Counted from the stretch's first letter, positions 1 to 11,399 are shown. The stretch: 64,000 nucleotides of DNA from Gnetum montanum (GCA_015680685.1 MNCI01006964.1:735454-799453); one strand, 5' to 3'. A program made the numbers and translations. Notes: generated from the letters alone by a model not told the origin.

Positions 1-1
1 C

Positions 2-1936
2 TGGTCCTTAAAATCGGAAACCATCAGGAGGTGGAGTACGATGCTTGAATTGTTCAACAACAAATATCAAATGTACTCCTGAGTGTCCAACTTGCGTAAG
101 TAGATCCAAGGCTGGAAACAAGATGCTTATGAACCCTTGGATGCTGCCATGGCCCGCTACTATACACTACTACATCATTGCCCGGGCCATGGGTACGCTA
201 AGCGGGATCAACTTCACCACATCATGGATGGGCTAAGAAATGAAATGAGAAGAACTCTTGGGACTTACGCCCAAGGGAGACTTTTCCAACTAAGATCCCA
301 TGAAGTTAAAAGTTTGTTGGAGCAAGTAGCACAAGAAGAGGGTGAGCTACGGAACAAAGAAAGTGCGGAAGAATACAACTACGATCCCTCCCTTCGCAAG
401 AAGTGAGTGAAATTCTGTGATGAGGAGGATGAGTCACCACTCGAAGATTTGGTGAACCGGAAAACCGTGCTGATCCAAAAGTTAACAACCAAGGTATCGG
501 CTAAGGTAGACCAAATGTGGAATTCCTTAGACTCAAGAATAGAAACAGTCTTGAAAATCGTAGAAGAGTCTAAGGTTGAGCAAAGTAGTGACAAAGGCAA
601 AACTAAGCAGATAAACTTAAGCCCTACACATAACAAGGGTAAGGGAAATATTCCTATCTCCGATGAGGTTGTAAATTCTGATTTAGACAATGATAGTGGA
701 TGTGAGGTCTACTACTATGACCATCCTAAGGGATGTTTCCCAATTATCTCACATCTGCAGGAGTCTGGGGTGTATGCATTAAATCCAAGACTTAATCAAC
801 GGCAAACACCCCGAAGGTTACCTTATCCACAAGGTAACCCAAGGCAGTTCCACCAACCCTTGACGTATTATCCAAGTGGAACGCCTCCGCAGCCCATTGG
901 ACAACACCAGCAGTGGCAATACCCACAGTCATGGGGGATGCCACCACCAACACATCAATACCCTTACCGGCAGCCTGATCCTTACGGTTATTATGTGCAG
1001 CAGCCGGTTTCTCCAGGTGACTCTATGGGTCACACTACCCCCCAACGTCACTACCACGCTCGGGAGTACTTCAGAAGGACTCCTTCTCCTCCGGGAGACA
1101 TCCCACATTCCGTCCATCCTCTAACTCCACCCGCACCTCTTCCTCAAGTAGTTCCCATAACACCTCCTGCTCCAACAATGCAAGGGGAACTTCCTCCTCA
1201 ACCGCAGCAACGTCACGCTGCGAGAGCTGTAAATATACAATCGGGTACTAGTTCTAGCGACAACTGTACAAAGAAGAGACCTTTTTTCAGAACTAGGAGC
1301 CCAGACAAACTCTTGCAACAACAAGCGAATGGGTACATGTATAGTCCTCTAACCACTAACGCTTCGGAGTACCCTTCAGTCCAAAGGAGTGTAACGCATA
1401 CGGTTATGGTAACACATACCGTAACTGACTGGATCAAGGTAGGCCACCTTCCCAGGAAACTAACTGATCCTGGGAGTCCCTTTATTCATTTGCAGATCGC
1501 TGGGAATGCACCACATCGAGCTCTTCTTGACTCAGGTTCCGGAGTCAACTTAATTTCGCGAAAGATGTATCACGCCTGGAACCTGCCCCAACTTAAGAAG
1601 AGCAACATTCAACTAGAGTTGGTAGACCAGTCCATCACCATTCCCTTGGGATTGGTGGAGGACATCATTACCACTGTGTGTGGTTGGTCTTACCTAGCTA
1701 ATTTTTTGGTGATTGAAGTGAACAACAACGAAGGGGACTTCCCAATTATAATGGGAAGGGCATGGCTAAGCACAGTAGACGCATGCCTTAGGATCCGTGA
1801 TCTTTCCTTAGAAATATCTAAGATAAAAATATGTGGAAAGATCAAGAAGAGGATAGTTCCATGCATCAGATACAATGATTCATCGAGTGATGGCTCTTTG
1901 AATATGCATCAGAAATTCTTGCAGTTAAGACTTTAA
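2..1936 (+). pseudogene. gag-protease polyprotein of element G1
   Basis: One frame (starting at base 2) stays open to 1936 apart from two TGA stops at 80-82 and 404-406. The first part is a Ty3/gypsy capsid region: it aligns with the G2 gag around RYYTLLHHCPGHGY and the later LLEQVAQEEGE. A long Pro/Gln/Tyr-rich linker follows at roughly 780-1250. The retropepsin-like protease lies at about 1480-1830, with the active-site motif LLDSGSGVNLIS near 1531-1560 and the second-half motif IIMGRAWL near 1747-1770. The catalytic D-S-G is intact. Both stops could come from C-to-T decay. The 5' end of gag is beyond the window edge. Confidence 0.82.
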
Positions 1937-2812
1937 CTCTTGTTCCAATGGACATTCCCAAAGCCTACGGACTCTTTGAATGTGGGATTGTCAGGGCATT
2001 AAGGGCATGAGCATACTTTGGGGAGGACCCACTGACATTCCTATTTGGAACATTAGTTAACTTCTTTTCCTTAATATTTTGTAATTAATTTTAGTTTTAT
2101 TCATCTCCATCTTGACATCCATTTCACTGATGCCATAGTTGTCCCTTTTACCTATCTTTCTAACTCCTTTTCTTTCTCCATTCTAATGCTACCGGAGGTT
2201 CGCGATTAGTCATGGGGGTACGGGGCCTGATTTTTTGATTTTTCTCCTAAGCCCCGAATTTTTTCGTTTCTCTTCCTAACCCCTACACCTTCGGTAGTCC
2301 TCATCTACATTTTCCCAGGTCCATATCAGCCATACCACAACCTAGCCAATGAACCTACACTGAAGCAAGGTATTATTTACTTAATGATTCAATTACCCAT
2401 GCTAATATATGATTGTGTTGTGTGTGCAGGTGGCAATCATACAACAACGGAATGGATCTGGAGCAACCACTTGGAATGGAGCAACGATGAAGCAGCTATG
2501 AAAGGAGTAGAACGGATAATGTGATTATGGATGGATAATGGAAGGCGCAATCTAGGCGTTCGCAGCAACAAGATTCTTCTCTCTTCTTCTCTTCTATTCT
2601 CTCTCCTCTTTTCTTTCAGCTGCCAAATATGGCCTGATGTCATTGTAATAAGGTGTTCACCCTTGTTGTCATGAACACCAGTCTTGTCAAGTCTTGTAAT
2701 AATGAACCGTTCACATGTCATTCCATTAGTTCCATTCCCCTCAATAATCCCATACCTACCTGATATCATTGTCAAGAACTCGAGGACGAGTTTTCATTCA
2801 GTCATGGGGGTA
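1937..2812 (+). other. 3' non-coding region of element G1 with two purine tracts
   Basis: No retroviral domain can be read here. A purine-rich block GTCATGGGGGTA sits immediately before the LTR at 2801-2812 and is the likely polypurine tract priming plus-strand DNA. A near-identical block, GTCATGGGGGTACGGGGCC, occurs earlier at about 2210-2228, so the region may hold a second, internal tract. The stretch 2570-2640 is T/C-rich. Confidence 0.55.
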
Positions 2813-2839
2813 TGATGAGACACAGATTGCACAAGCCAC

Positions 2840-2945
2840 GATATCACGTACGCGATATCACGGCCGACGCGATATCACGTACGCGATATCGCGGCCGATG
2901 AGATATCGCGTCTTTCCCTGCGATATTGCGTACACGATATCGTGG
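2840..2945 (+). repeat. GATATC palindrome cluster in U3 of G1 LTR
   Basis: GATATC or a one-base variant recurs about seven times in 105 bp, mostly embedded in CGCGATATC and separated by ACGTA- or CGGCC-type palindromes. It lies just upstream of the TATA box, the normal place for LTR enhancer repeats. A decayed version with the same word is in the G2 LTR at 7705-7770. Confidence 0.75.
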
Positions 2946-3215
2946 TCCGCTGCCATCTCTATAAATAAGAGGTGGCACTTCCCTCATTTATCATTCTAGG
3001 CGTAAAGTAGTGAAGCTCTAGTGGATTGATCACCCCACAAATAGAATATTTTCCATGTGCCCGTAGTAGGAGTCCCCCAAGTGAACAGTTCTTTATTCGA
3101 GCAGCTTTGTACCTGAATGCAAGTTGTGTACGGAAATAAAGATGAGCTTTGTGGATAAACCTTGCAGTGCATGGATAGGTTTAATTAATGTTATTTACTG
3201 CTTTCCTAGTGACGT

Positions 3216-3398
3216 GACATGAGTACAACTTGGTTACGAGCGTTGACGAATGTGTACGGCTAGCCAAGGAATCGGCTACTCATCACGAGTAGATTCTCTC
3301 AACCCTTTCCTCCTAGAGCGTGGGACAAGTATCACTTGATTACGAGCATCTACAAATGTGTACGGCTAGTCAAGAAATCAGCTGCTTGTCACACATAG
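3216..3398 (+). repeat. Direct duplication inside the G1 LTR
   Basis: A segment of about 75 bp at 3216-3290 (containing TGTGTACGGCTAGCCAAG) is repeated at 3324-3398 (TGTGTACGGCTAGTCAAG), an offset of 108 bp. The G2 LTR is 107 bp shorter and has a much shorter interval at the matching place, so the duplication appears specific to the G1 lineage. Confidence 0.65.
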
Positions 3399-3804
3399 GT
3401 TAGTTAAGTGCCTCAGTATGACCGCTTCGAGCACGTGCATTACGTGTGGTGATCCCAGTAACGATTAGTGTTTGGTAGCCACAGTTGCACAATTTAGGGT
3501 GTGTACGATAAGTGGGAATGGATGCTGATGCTAGGACTTAGTGCTGTAGTTAGAGCTAGTTAGTTTCTCAACCCTTCATCCTCATAGCTTAGGAGATAAA
3601 CCAAAAAATACCAAAAAAATCATATACCTCCGACTTGCTTAACCATACACCGTGACACATACAAGCAAGCCTGGGAAGACAATGAACGATTAACCGAAAG
3701 CGTTTCTTGTGGCGTTAAGGCATTTAGTCTATGAAGTTTGACCAGATCGCGTGTACACGCTCGTATTTGTATGGTTGAGTGTAGGGGTACCTCGCCACTC
3801 ATCA

Positions 3805-4055
3805 ACATCCATTCTCTATGTAGCTAGAGGGTGATGATAATGGATTGAAGATCACAAAGGCAAAGGTAGGTTAAAGATAGATATGGGCTTTCTATCCTAC
3901 TAGACTCCAAAGAAATTGTCGGAGTGACCAATCTATACCACACGATCGCATAAACAACCACAGAGGTATTACATTTATGTCAATTAATAATGGGTACAGG
4001 CAGCTTACAGGACTACTCATGAAATGTAGATTGGAGGTTCAGGCCCTCCTTCTAG
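3805..4055. other. Unassigned interval between G1 LTR and a truncated LTR
   Basis: About 250 bp with no open frame of note and no resemblance I can see to the surrounding elements. It may be older flanking DNA into which G1 inserted; if so, the target-site duplication would begin at 3805 (first bases ACATC). Confidence 0.35.
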
Positions 4056-5220
4056 TGTTAGAAAACTATAACGATGGAAAATGTCAGTTTCTAGAAACAT
4101 CAAAGGGATTTCTGTGTACACAATTTTAACCCTAGATCCATGCAAGGGCCATGCTGGAGAAAATTAATTCGAGGTACCCTGAATGATCTTGTTGATCAGA
4201 CAGGGACTTACTTAGTCAGTAAGCTTTTCAAAAATTGTATAATGAGGTGACGAATTCATGTGACAATATATTATTGATTTATGAGAAAACGAGGTGTATT
4301 GTAAGATTGAATCTTGAAGGCAATGAAGGCGATGTAAAATATCCAGAATGATTGTAAAATTTAATGTAAACAGGACATAGTGAATTGGATCTAGAATATG
4401 CATGATCCCGAGATCTGGGATCCACCTTATAAATAAATATGATGAATAAAATGGGCTTTACAAATGGACTTTAGTTTGGACGAAGTATCCACCATTAGGA
4501 AGAAGCTACTTAGAGATTAAATAAGCAAAGGTCAATCTACCCTATTCACTAGCCAAATCTGGGCATAAGGGATTTAGGCTCGATGAAAAGTGTTTGCTAA
4601 CTTGGAATATCTTTCCAAAAGCTTCTCTCTGTTACCATTAATATTCTTCTGTTGCCTACTCTTTCTTATCGTCTCGCTAATCTCTGCCAAAACTGTCAAA
4701 AAATTACCAACAACTGCCAACCCTTTGAGCATTGTTTGCCAAGGTATTTATAAGATTAGAGTTAGGAGAAGAACGTAGTTTAGATGACATGTGTCCTAGG
4801 CCCACAAATATTTTTGACCTAATGTGTTTTAGCTGAAGCTTGCAATGCTACACTATGCTACGCTTTGAAGTGTAGTATAGTGTAACCACCCTCGTCTTTA
4901 GCATTGAAGGATTTCTTAATCTTCAGTAGCGAATTATCCCACAACTATGCTACGATATGTTGGTGAGCGTAATCATAGTGTAATGACTACCACTGCTTGC
5001 GTTACACTACATAGCGTAATGCAACGTAGCACACAAAAAGTTAAAGTTTTGAACATGGCTGACTTGCAAAGTTGAAGTGTTACCAGTGTGCATCCTTTGT
5101 TCTATTATATCTTCTTCAAGTCTGCTACGCTAAACTGCCTAGTGTAGTGTAGCATGACCTTAGTCGAAAAATAAAACTTGATGAAATGTGCCACTTGTGG
5201 AAATCCTTCCCTAAGCTTCG
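4056..5220 (-). repeat. Truncated LTR of the element D family
   Basis: The sequence from 4056 aligns with the outer end of the D LTR (54103 onward): both contain a block around GATCA(G/A)ACA(G/A)GGACTTA, and both have a minus-strand TATA box TATAAATAC (4744-4752 here, 54762-54770 in D). From about 4850 to 5160 it holds the CTACGCTA/TAGCGTAG words typical of D. The last ~470 bp of the 1632-bp LTR are missing; the copy stops where G2 gag begins. It is a solo or truncated LTR. Confidence 0.72.
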
Positions 5221-5233
5221 AGACTTTGCAGAA

Positions 5234-5746
5234 TCATCGAGGTCTCAAAATTTCACGGTGTTTCACCTTCCTCCTTTGCAACTTGCTCCAACAATCTTTG
5301 GATTTGATGGACTCTAATCTTAGATAGCCTTCCTTGGGCATAAGTCCCAAGGGTTCTTCACGTTTCATACCTAAGCCCATCTTCAAGATAGCATAGCCAT
5401 GGCGAGGGCAACGATGTAATAATGAATAATATCGGCCCATGGTAGCATCCAAGAGTTCGTGTTCTCCTTGTTTCCATCCTTTCATTTCCTTATGCAAGTT
5501 GGACACTTGAGAGTATGTTTGATACTTATTATTGAATAGCTCTAACATGGTACTCCATTGATGAATGGATTTTGGTTCTAAGGACCAATACCAGCTTTCT
5601 ACTTCCTTAATCAGTGTCCATGGAAACAACTTTAGCTTTTGCCATTTATTTTCTATATTTTGCAAGGCACATGCATTGTGGAATGCTTCTAAATGGTTTT
5701 GAGGATCAGCATTGTATCCCCCTTCAAATCGTAGAATGTTATTCAT
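5234..5746 (-). pseudogene. gag (capsid) fragment of element G2
   Basis: A 170-codon frame encodes a retrotransposon capsid domain. It contains NADPQNHLEAFHNAC near the N-terminus, the hydrophobic segment KLKLFPWTLIKEVESWYWSL, and RYYSLLHRCPRHGY towards the end, all aligning with G1 gag at 2-260. The C-terminal part drifts out of frame after GMKREEPLGL relative to G1, and the frame ends at 5234. The protease part expected next is absent. Confidence 0.78.
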
Positions 5747-6887
5747 GTCTATTCTTTTGATCCTACTATCTTTCTAGTGCCTTTTTGGGATGCTAATAGC
5801 CTCTATTATATTTAACATACTTTAGGTGGCAATTAGGGGTTCATTATGATCATGTTGCCTATGGCATCTATGATGTCTATGCTATTCCCTACTCTCCCTT
5901 CTTTCGTGATGTGTCTCTCTAGAATGCCCACACACCCTTTCTCTACTATTTTGTCAGTGATTTCTATTTTGTCTACCAGTGTCCTCATGGTCTCACCCTT
6001 TGTGACTATGTTCAAATCTCGAAGGAGACAAGGAAGAAGATGATGAAGGTGAAGAGGAAGAAGCACTATCATCATGATGGTGCCTGTCACCTTCTCTTTG
6101 ATGGTCATGGCCTCAGTCACAATCATGATCAGAATATCCATCCTTATCATGTGTTCGTGTTTCTTTTCTAGACCCTTTATGTCCATTGGTACCAAAACCT
6201 AGATTATGAATAGCTGAGTGAAGATTCTTGTACTCAGCTCCTTAACCAAAGTCAATGAGAGAAACATCATTTTTTGGAAAACCTCCCGAGACAAGTTCAC
6301 CACTATCATTTTCTCTTAGGACATACGAGACATCATGAGACCACTTCCCCTTCATGGATTCATAATGTCTCTCTTGTTGTAGATTCCTCTCGCATTATGC
6401 CTCAATGGGTTGATACTCTCTCGAGTCTTGTTCATGTTTGATACTTATTGTTGAATAGCTCTAACATGCTTCTTTGTGCTTCTTTGTACTCTGACTATAA
6501 GTGCTACATACTAATTCGTGTGAGAGCACAAAGAAGCATGCTCAAGATTGAGTGATTGAGAGGTAGCACTATGTTACCTTCTAAATCACACCATCACAGC
6601 TGTTCATCTTGGTAGAAGATAAAGGTAAAGTTTGGTACATACTCATTAGGATGAGCATATACCATGCAAAACTGTTGGGGCATTGGTGGATCATCATGTG
6701 CACCCCACCTCCGATTATTCATGGTATCAGACCTAGTGGGTGAAGCACTCTCATAAGAAGAAGGAGACATGATTGATTACTTAGTGTGTGGTACTCTTTT
6801 CTGGTGATTGTAGGATTGCTAACACTAAGGGTTCTTTCTAAAAATGGAAGGATTTCCTAAGTTCTAATTAGTGCATAAACAACAAAA
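5747..6887 (-). other. Leader and decayed N-terminal gag region of G2
   Basis: Between primer site and capsid frame no long open frame survives. At about 5990-6190 the minus strand keeps a compositionally biased stretch that, in one frame, reads as His/Arg/Asp-rich followed by Ser/Pro-rich sequence, as often precedes the capsid domain in plant gypsy Gag proteins. The stretch 6470-6550 holds a partly palindromic GAGCACAAAGAAGCATG segment. Confidence 0.4.
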
Positions 6888-6905
6888 TCCCTAGCAACAG
6901 TGCCA
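6888..6905 (-). promoter_or_regulatory. Primer-binding site of element G2 (tRNA-Asp type, decayed)
   Basis: On the minus strand TGGCACTGTTGCTAGGGA starts one base after the LTR end. It differs only by transitions from TGGCGCCGTTGCCGGGGA, the site complementary to the 3' end of plant tRNA-Asp that Athila-type elements use. This fixes the LTR boundary and orientation. Confidence 0.8.
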
Positions 6906-6906
6906 A

Positions 6907-7791
6907 TGATGAGCAATAAGATACCCCTACACCCAACCATATGAATATGAGTGTTCACACACAATCTGGTTGAACTCCAAGAATTAAGTGCTTATGCACC
7001 TATGTAGAATAAGGATGAGTTATGTAGTCATTGTCTTCCCAAGCTTACTTGTAAGGCACAATTGTATGATTAAGTAAACTTGAGGTGTATGATTTTTATG
7101 TTTTTCTTTTATATTTACTATCCTAGTCTCATATGTGTGTGCAATGAAAAAATTTAAATAACTAATGGATTTTTTAACTCTAATGTGAATCAAATCCTAA
7201 CACTAGCATTTGTTCCCACTCTCCAAACACATCCTAAAGTAGTGTAACACTACTGGGATTACCAAATGCTAGTCGCTACTGGGTTACCAACTATTCCACG
7301 TATGCTCGAAGTGGTTATGTTAAGTGTGCTAATTCATTGATAATTGATAATTAATAATTCTATGGAAATAACATTAATTAACTACTAAAAGCATCAAATA
7401 ACTAGTAAACAACATTAAATGCAATAATTAAACTATTCTAAATGTTGCAAGGTTTATCACATAGTTCATCTTTATTTCCAGACACAACATGTGCTCAGGT
7501 ACACAATGCTTGAATAAAGATCCGTTCATTCTATGACTCCTATTGTGGGTATTTAGAAATAATTCTAACTCTAAAATAGAAAAATTTCAAGAGTTTGGCT
7601 AAGGGACTAAAAAACTACTACTCCAAACCAAGCACCCCTATCTCTTATTTATAGCCAATGAGATAGGCTCTGACATCGCCTGTCCAATGTAGCTTGGCAC
7701 ATCCGATATCACACATCTGATATCAAGGGTCCGATATTGTGGGTTCGATATCATGGATCCAATATCAGGTCACTTATTTGGTGACTCATCA
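6907..7791 (-). repeat. 5' LTR of element G2 (885 bp)
   Basis: Minus-strand ends are TGATGAGTCACC and CTCATCA, matching the G1 LTR. The region has GATATC words at 7705-7770 and a TATA box (minus-strand CTATAAATAAG) near 7645-7660. The primer site abuts it. Confidence 0.88.
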
Positions 7792-8480
7792 ATGGCCTTG
7801 TTGCTTACTTCTACTTGTCCATTAGCTTGAGAGTAATAAGGCAACAAGAAAGAATGCTTAATGCGTAGGTTGTGATAGGAATCTTTTGTTTCATGGCTAC
7901 TAATTGTGGTCCATTATCTATAACTATGGTCATGGGAATGTCAAAATGGACTAAAATGTTATCTAGGATGAATTTTCAAATGTGCTCAGATGTCATTTTC
8001 TTTAGGGAAATAGCCTCAACCCATTTGGTAAAGTATTTAGTTGCAATGATGATGGAGCTATGTCCCACCGAAGACTTAGGTGTTATAGGCCCAATGATAT
8101 CGAATCCCCATCATTAAAGTGGCCATGTTATTTAAGTGGTACGTAACTCAGTTGGTGATACATGTATGAGGTTTTTATACCATTGGCATGCGTCACAAAA
8201 TATAATCTTCTGTAGGCAGTCATTTTCCATATGGAACCAATAGTAGTCTTACTACATAATCTTAGCAGCCATAGCTCTAGGTCATATATGTCCTCCAAAA
8301 ATACCTTTGTGAACCTCCTCTAGGACTATTCTAGCTTCAATTTTAACTAAGAACTTTAGGATTATGCCATCATAGGATCATTAACATAAGGTTTTATCAC
8401 CTATGATGACATACTACTTTGATCACTTGTGTACAACATCCTTTTAAGTAGTAGTCAGGCCTTGTGAGGATTTTCCATGC
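7792..8480 (-). pseudogene. Integrase of element B, 3' part cut off by G2
   Basis: Reading down from 8480, the zinc-binding segment keeps GGHI, YYW and a CDAC pair (about 8200-8340). The catalytic core follows with FDIIGPI near 8095-8115, YFTKWVEAI near 8010-8050 and VIDNGP near 7905-7925. The frame stops at 7792 just where the third catalytic residue (Glu of the DD35E triad) should come. Stops and frameshifts are present. Confidence 0.75.
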
Positions 8481-9600
8481 ATAAGGTACAATTTGATATT
8501 ATCATACCACTCCCTGGTAGGAGCAGTATGAATGATGACCACAAAGGCATCCTTAGTGTTCTATGTGATGGGAGTAGCATAGTCCACTATTAATATGGGT
8601 AACTTACTAAACACATCTAGCATCACACTAAGGTCTAATGTTGTAATTGCATCAACTATGAAATTTTCATTTTGGGGTATGTGTTGGATATTAACATCTA
8701 TGAATTGTTGTAACAACTGCTTCCCTAGGTCATAGTATGGTTGTAAGTGTTTGGCTTTACACGCATAGACCTCAATCACTTGATTAACCACAAATTTTAA
8801 ATCACTTTTAACTATTAAGCATCTGATTCCTAGGTCATAAGTTACCATAATTTCTCTAATCAAATCCTCATACTCCACTATGTTGTTGGTGCATTAAAAC
8901 TCAAAAAAATAGGAAAAGGATCATATATCACCAAACAAGAACATTATGATGACAATGGCATTAGCCCCATGGGTAGTTAAAGCTTCATCAATATGCATGA
9001 TTACCTCATAATCCTTAGGCACTTGCTTAATGGTGTTAATGTGCTCATCAAGGAATTCAGGATCTATGGCTGCTTGGTCATCCATAGGTGAAACTATGAG
9101 TTATATGACTATAGCTTGACCTTTCATTAATTATTGAGATATGTAATGAAGGTTAAACTCCATGATTATGGCTTTCCATTAGACTATACATCTACTTTCC
9201 TAGATATTAGTCATTATTTCTTTGAGCATTTTATCCTTTCAACTAATGTTGACTTGGCTTCTAAAGAGGTAGTGTCTCCACTTCTTCAATGAGAAGACAA
9301 GTGTTAGACAATACTTCTCCACTTAAATGTATTGGGTCTCAGCATGTCTAAGTTAGTATACTAACATTTCTACTTCATCATCATGTTTTTGATAAACTAG
9401 AGAAGCAATGGATGTGTTAGAGATGGAAACATAGATGAAAAATGGTTTACCCTCCTACTGAGAATAGACTGTAGGTAGTTATGCCAACTCTTCTTAAGGA
9501 TTTCAAAGGCCTCTTAGCATTGAGCTATCCACTCATAGTGAACCCATTTCTTAAGCAAGTGTTTAATGATCTATAACTTATTTGTAAGCCTAAAAATAAA
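8481..9600 (-). pseudogene. Dual RNase H region of element B
   Basis: The 8561-8878 frame carries the second, plant-type RNase H with EYEDLIRE, VKSDLKFVVNQVIEVYACK and the segment HIPQNENFIVDAI; the D-S-D/S-Q motif has decayed (SDLKF for SDSQL). The upstream stretch to 9600 corresponds to the first (retroviral-type) RNase H and the end of RT, badly broken. A second RNase H after the first is a known feature of Tat-lineage plant elements. Confidence 0.65.
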
Positions 9601-10703
9601 CCTACAAATAAATTTCAATCTTCCTTGCAATCTCTAAAGCTCCTTAAGGTTGGTAGGTATTTCTAACTTGTATATGGCCTTAACCTTATCATGATCAACA
9701 CAAATACCTACATTAAATACTAAAAAGCCAAGAATCTTACCAATCTTGACATCAAAGATACATTTCTTAGGATTGAGCTTAAGCTCATACTTGAGTCATT
9801 GTTTATGCAAAAGGTCTAGGTTATCAGCAGGGTTAGTGACTACTTTGGACTTAACGGCCATATCATCTACATAATCGTTGAGTAATCCTAACATGTAATT
9901 ACTAAAGATATAGGTCATGCGTCATTGATATGGTTCTCGTACATTCTTAAGGCCAAAGGGCATCATGGTATATCAAAAGTTACATTAAGGGTTCATGAAG
10001 GTTATGCTAAGTTGGTGTTCTAGGTTGTTCCTAATCTAGTTGTACCCCAAGAAACCATCCATAAAGTACAAGGCATGTCTAGTCATAGTATCAATAAGTT
10101 GATCAATACTAGGCAAAGGGAAGTCATCCTTGATGGTTACTTTATTTAGGTCTCAAAAATCGATGCAAATTTGGGTACTTCCATTTTTCTTAGGGACCAC
10201 AACTATGTTGAAAATCCATTTTGTGTAGTCAAAAGCCCTAATGAAACTAGCTTGGTAGAGTTTTGAGATCTCATCTTGAACTATCAAGGCCAAATCAAGT
10301 CTAATCTTGCACACTTTTTGCTTAACTGGTCTAATGTTAGATCAAATATGATGTTGTGCTAGACTAAGCATGGGTCTAGGCCTTGCATATCTTCATATGA
10401 CTAGGCAAAGACCTTAATGTTGTCTTGTAGGACCTTGGTGATGTCTTAAGCCTATTCAGGTTCTAGTGAGGAACTTAGTTTAAGGGTTTTTTCTTTACCA
10501 ATGTGTGTTGTGATAGAAACCTCAACTAGAGAGTCTTCAGTTACATCACCCATCTCTAGATCAAGGGTTCTAACTAGGTTTTCAAGCCATCCTAGAGGTT
10601 TCTTTATCAAGGATACGTGGTTGAAAAGACTCTCAAGCTCAAGATCTAGGCAATTGTGGTTGATGTACCATTCAACATCACCATGAGGCCCACATAGGCT
10701 CAA
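9600..10703 (-). pseudogene. Reverse transcriptase and N-terminal pol of element B
   Basis: The N-terminal frame (10703 to 10452) matches the pre-RT segment of element A's pol (EDSLVEV, KTLKLSSSL). The RT core then shows YFMDGFLGYN at about 10037-10070 and NDYVDDMAVKSK at about 9855-9890, the YVDD box of the polymerase active site, with stops between. Order and motifs match A and D. Confidence 0.75.
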
Positions 10704-11399
10704 AGGTAAACTTATCTACTCCCAAGTACTCATACGTTGATCTTGCATGTCAACCATAAGCATATAAAGTGGCACCTAGGTAAAAGTAAATAAATAATGC
10801 TAAAATGCTATAAAATTATGTAAATACATACTATTCTAATGCAACCAAGGTAATCCAAGGCTATAAATAGAGTAAAAACAAGTAAACAAAGTGCACCAAG
10901 GGCCAAATAAAGGAAAGTATGAGAAATATGGCTAAAAATTATCAACAAGGGTTACAATTTCACCATTGTTAGGCCTTAGCAGGCCATGATGCCAGTTTAT
11001 GGCCATAGTAGGCCATAATGCCAGTTTGAGGCCTTATGGGCCATGGTCACATAGTGCCAAATAGTGGTTAGGGAAGGTCAAATCCTGCTATTTGATACTA
11101 ATAAAAGGCTAAACAAAGGTAAATAAGGCTATAATAAGGAAAATAGAGAAAATATAAGGCTATAAAAAGGCTAGAAGAAGGTTAACAAGGTCAACAATGC
11201 AGCATAAGGCTAAAAACAAGTAGAAACATCATGTAATAAGCCCAAACCTACCAAATCAAGCTACAAATGGTTAAATTTGGCTATTATAAGTTAAAAAGTT
11301 TTAAGTTTTGTTCGTGTTAGGCCTTAGTAGGGCATGGTTTGAGGGCTACAAGGCTATTAGATGAGTTTGGGCATTAGTCAAGGCTATTTCTAGGCTATC
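10704..11399 (-). other. Non-coding spacer of element B, AAGGCTA-rich
   Basis: No frame is supported. AAGGCTA-like words recur (for example 11100-11175). The boundary motif occupies 10965-11055. In minus orientation this lies between the tandem array and pol. Confidence 0.5.
10965..11055 (-). repeat. Module-boundary motif cluster (element B, RT side)
   Basis: Repeated GCCAGTTTATGGCCATAGTA, GCCAGTTTGAGGCCTTATG and similar words, read on plus. They are the inverse of the motif at 25690-25860 in element A and occupy the same module position, just before the start of pol. Confidence 0.6.

Larger units (their letters stand above)
1..3804 (+). mobile_element. Element G1: Athila-like LTR retrotransposon with gag and protease only, 5' end outside window
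   Basis: The copy runs from within gag through an aspartic protease and about 0.9 kb of non-coding DNA to a 3' LTR whose ends are the perfect inverted repeat TGATGAG/CTCATCA. No reverse transcriptase, RNase H or integrase can be read between the protease and the LTR. A sister copy (G2, minus strand at 5225-7791) shares gag and LTR sequence and shows the primer site next to its 5' LTR, which resembles the tRNA-Asp type used by Athila elements. G1 therefore looks like a non-autonomous gag-pro element that would need another element's enzymes. An alternative is an internal deletion of pol in this copy only. Confidence 0.85.
2813..3804 (+). repeat. 3' LTR of element G1 (992 bp)
   Basis: It begins TGATGAGACACAG right after a purine tract and ends CGCCACTCATCA, so the termini form a 7-bp inverted repeat. 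A TATA box (TATAAATA) lies at 2960-2967 with GATATC-rich U3 sequence upstream. The same LTR, 885 bp long, is present in reverse orientation at 6907-7791, which fixes both ends. Confidence 0.9.
5225..7791 (-). mobile_element. Element G2: 5' part of a G1-family LTR retrotransposon
   Basis: On the minus strand the order is 5' LTR (7791 to 6907), primer-binding site, a leader/N-terminal gag region and gag (to about 5230), after which the element stops against the truncated LTR at 4056-5220. Its LTR truncates the integrase of element B at 7792, so G2 inserted into B or was joined there by rearrangement. Its 3' half and 3' LTR are not in the expected place. Confidence 0.8.

Noticed and set aside
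6470-6550. Hairpin near AGCACAAAGAAGCATG as a microRNA precursor.
   Set aside because: Arms are short and imperfect and lie within the decayed leader/gag of G2; no other support.
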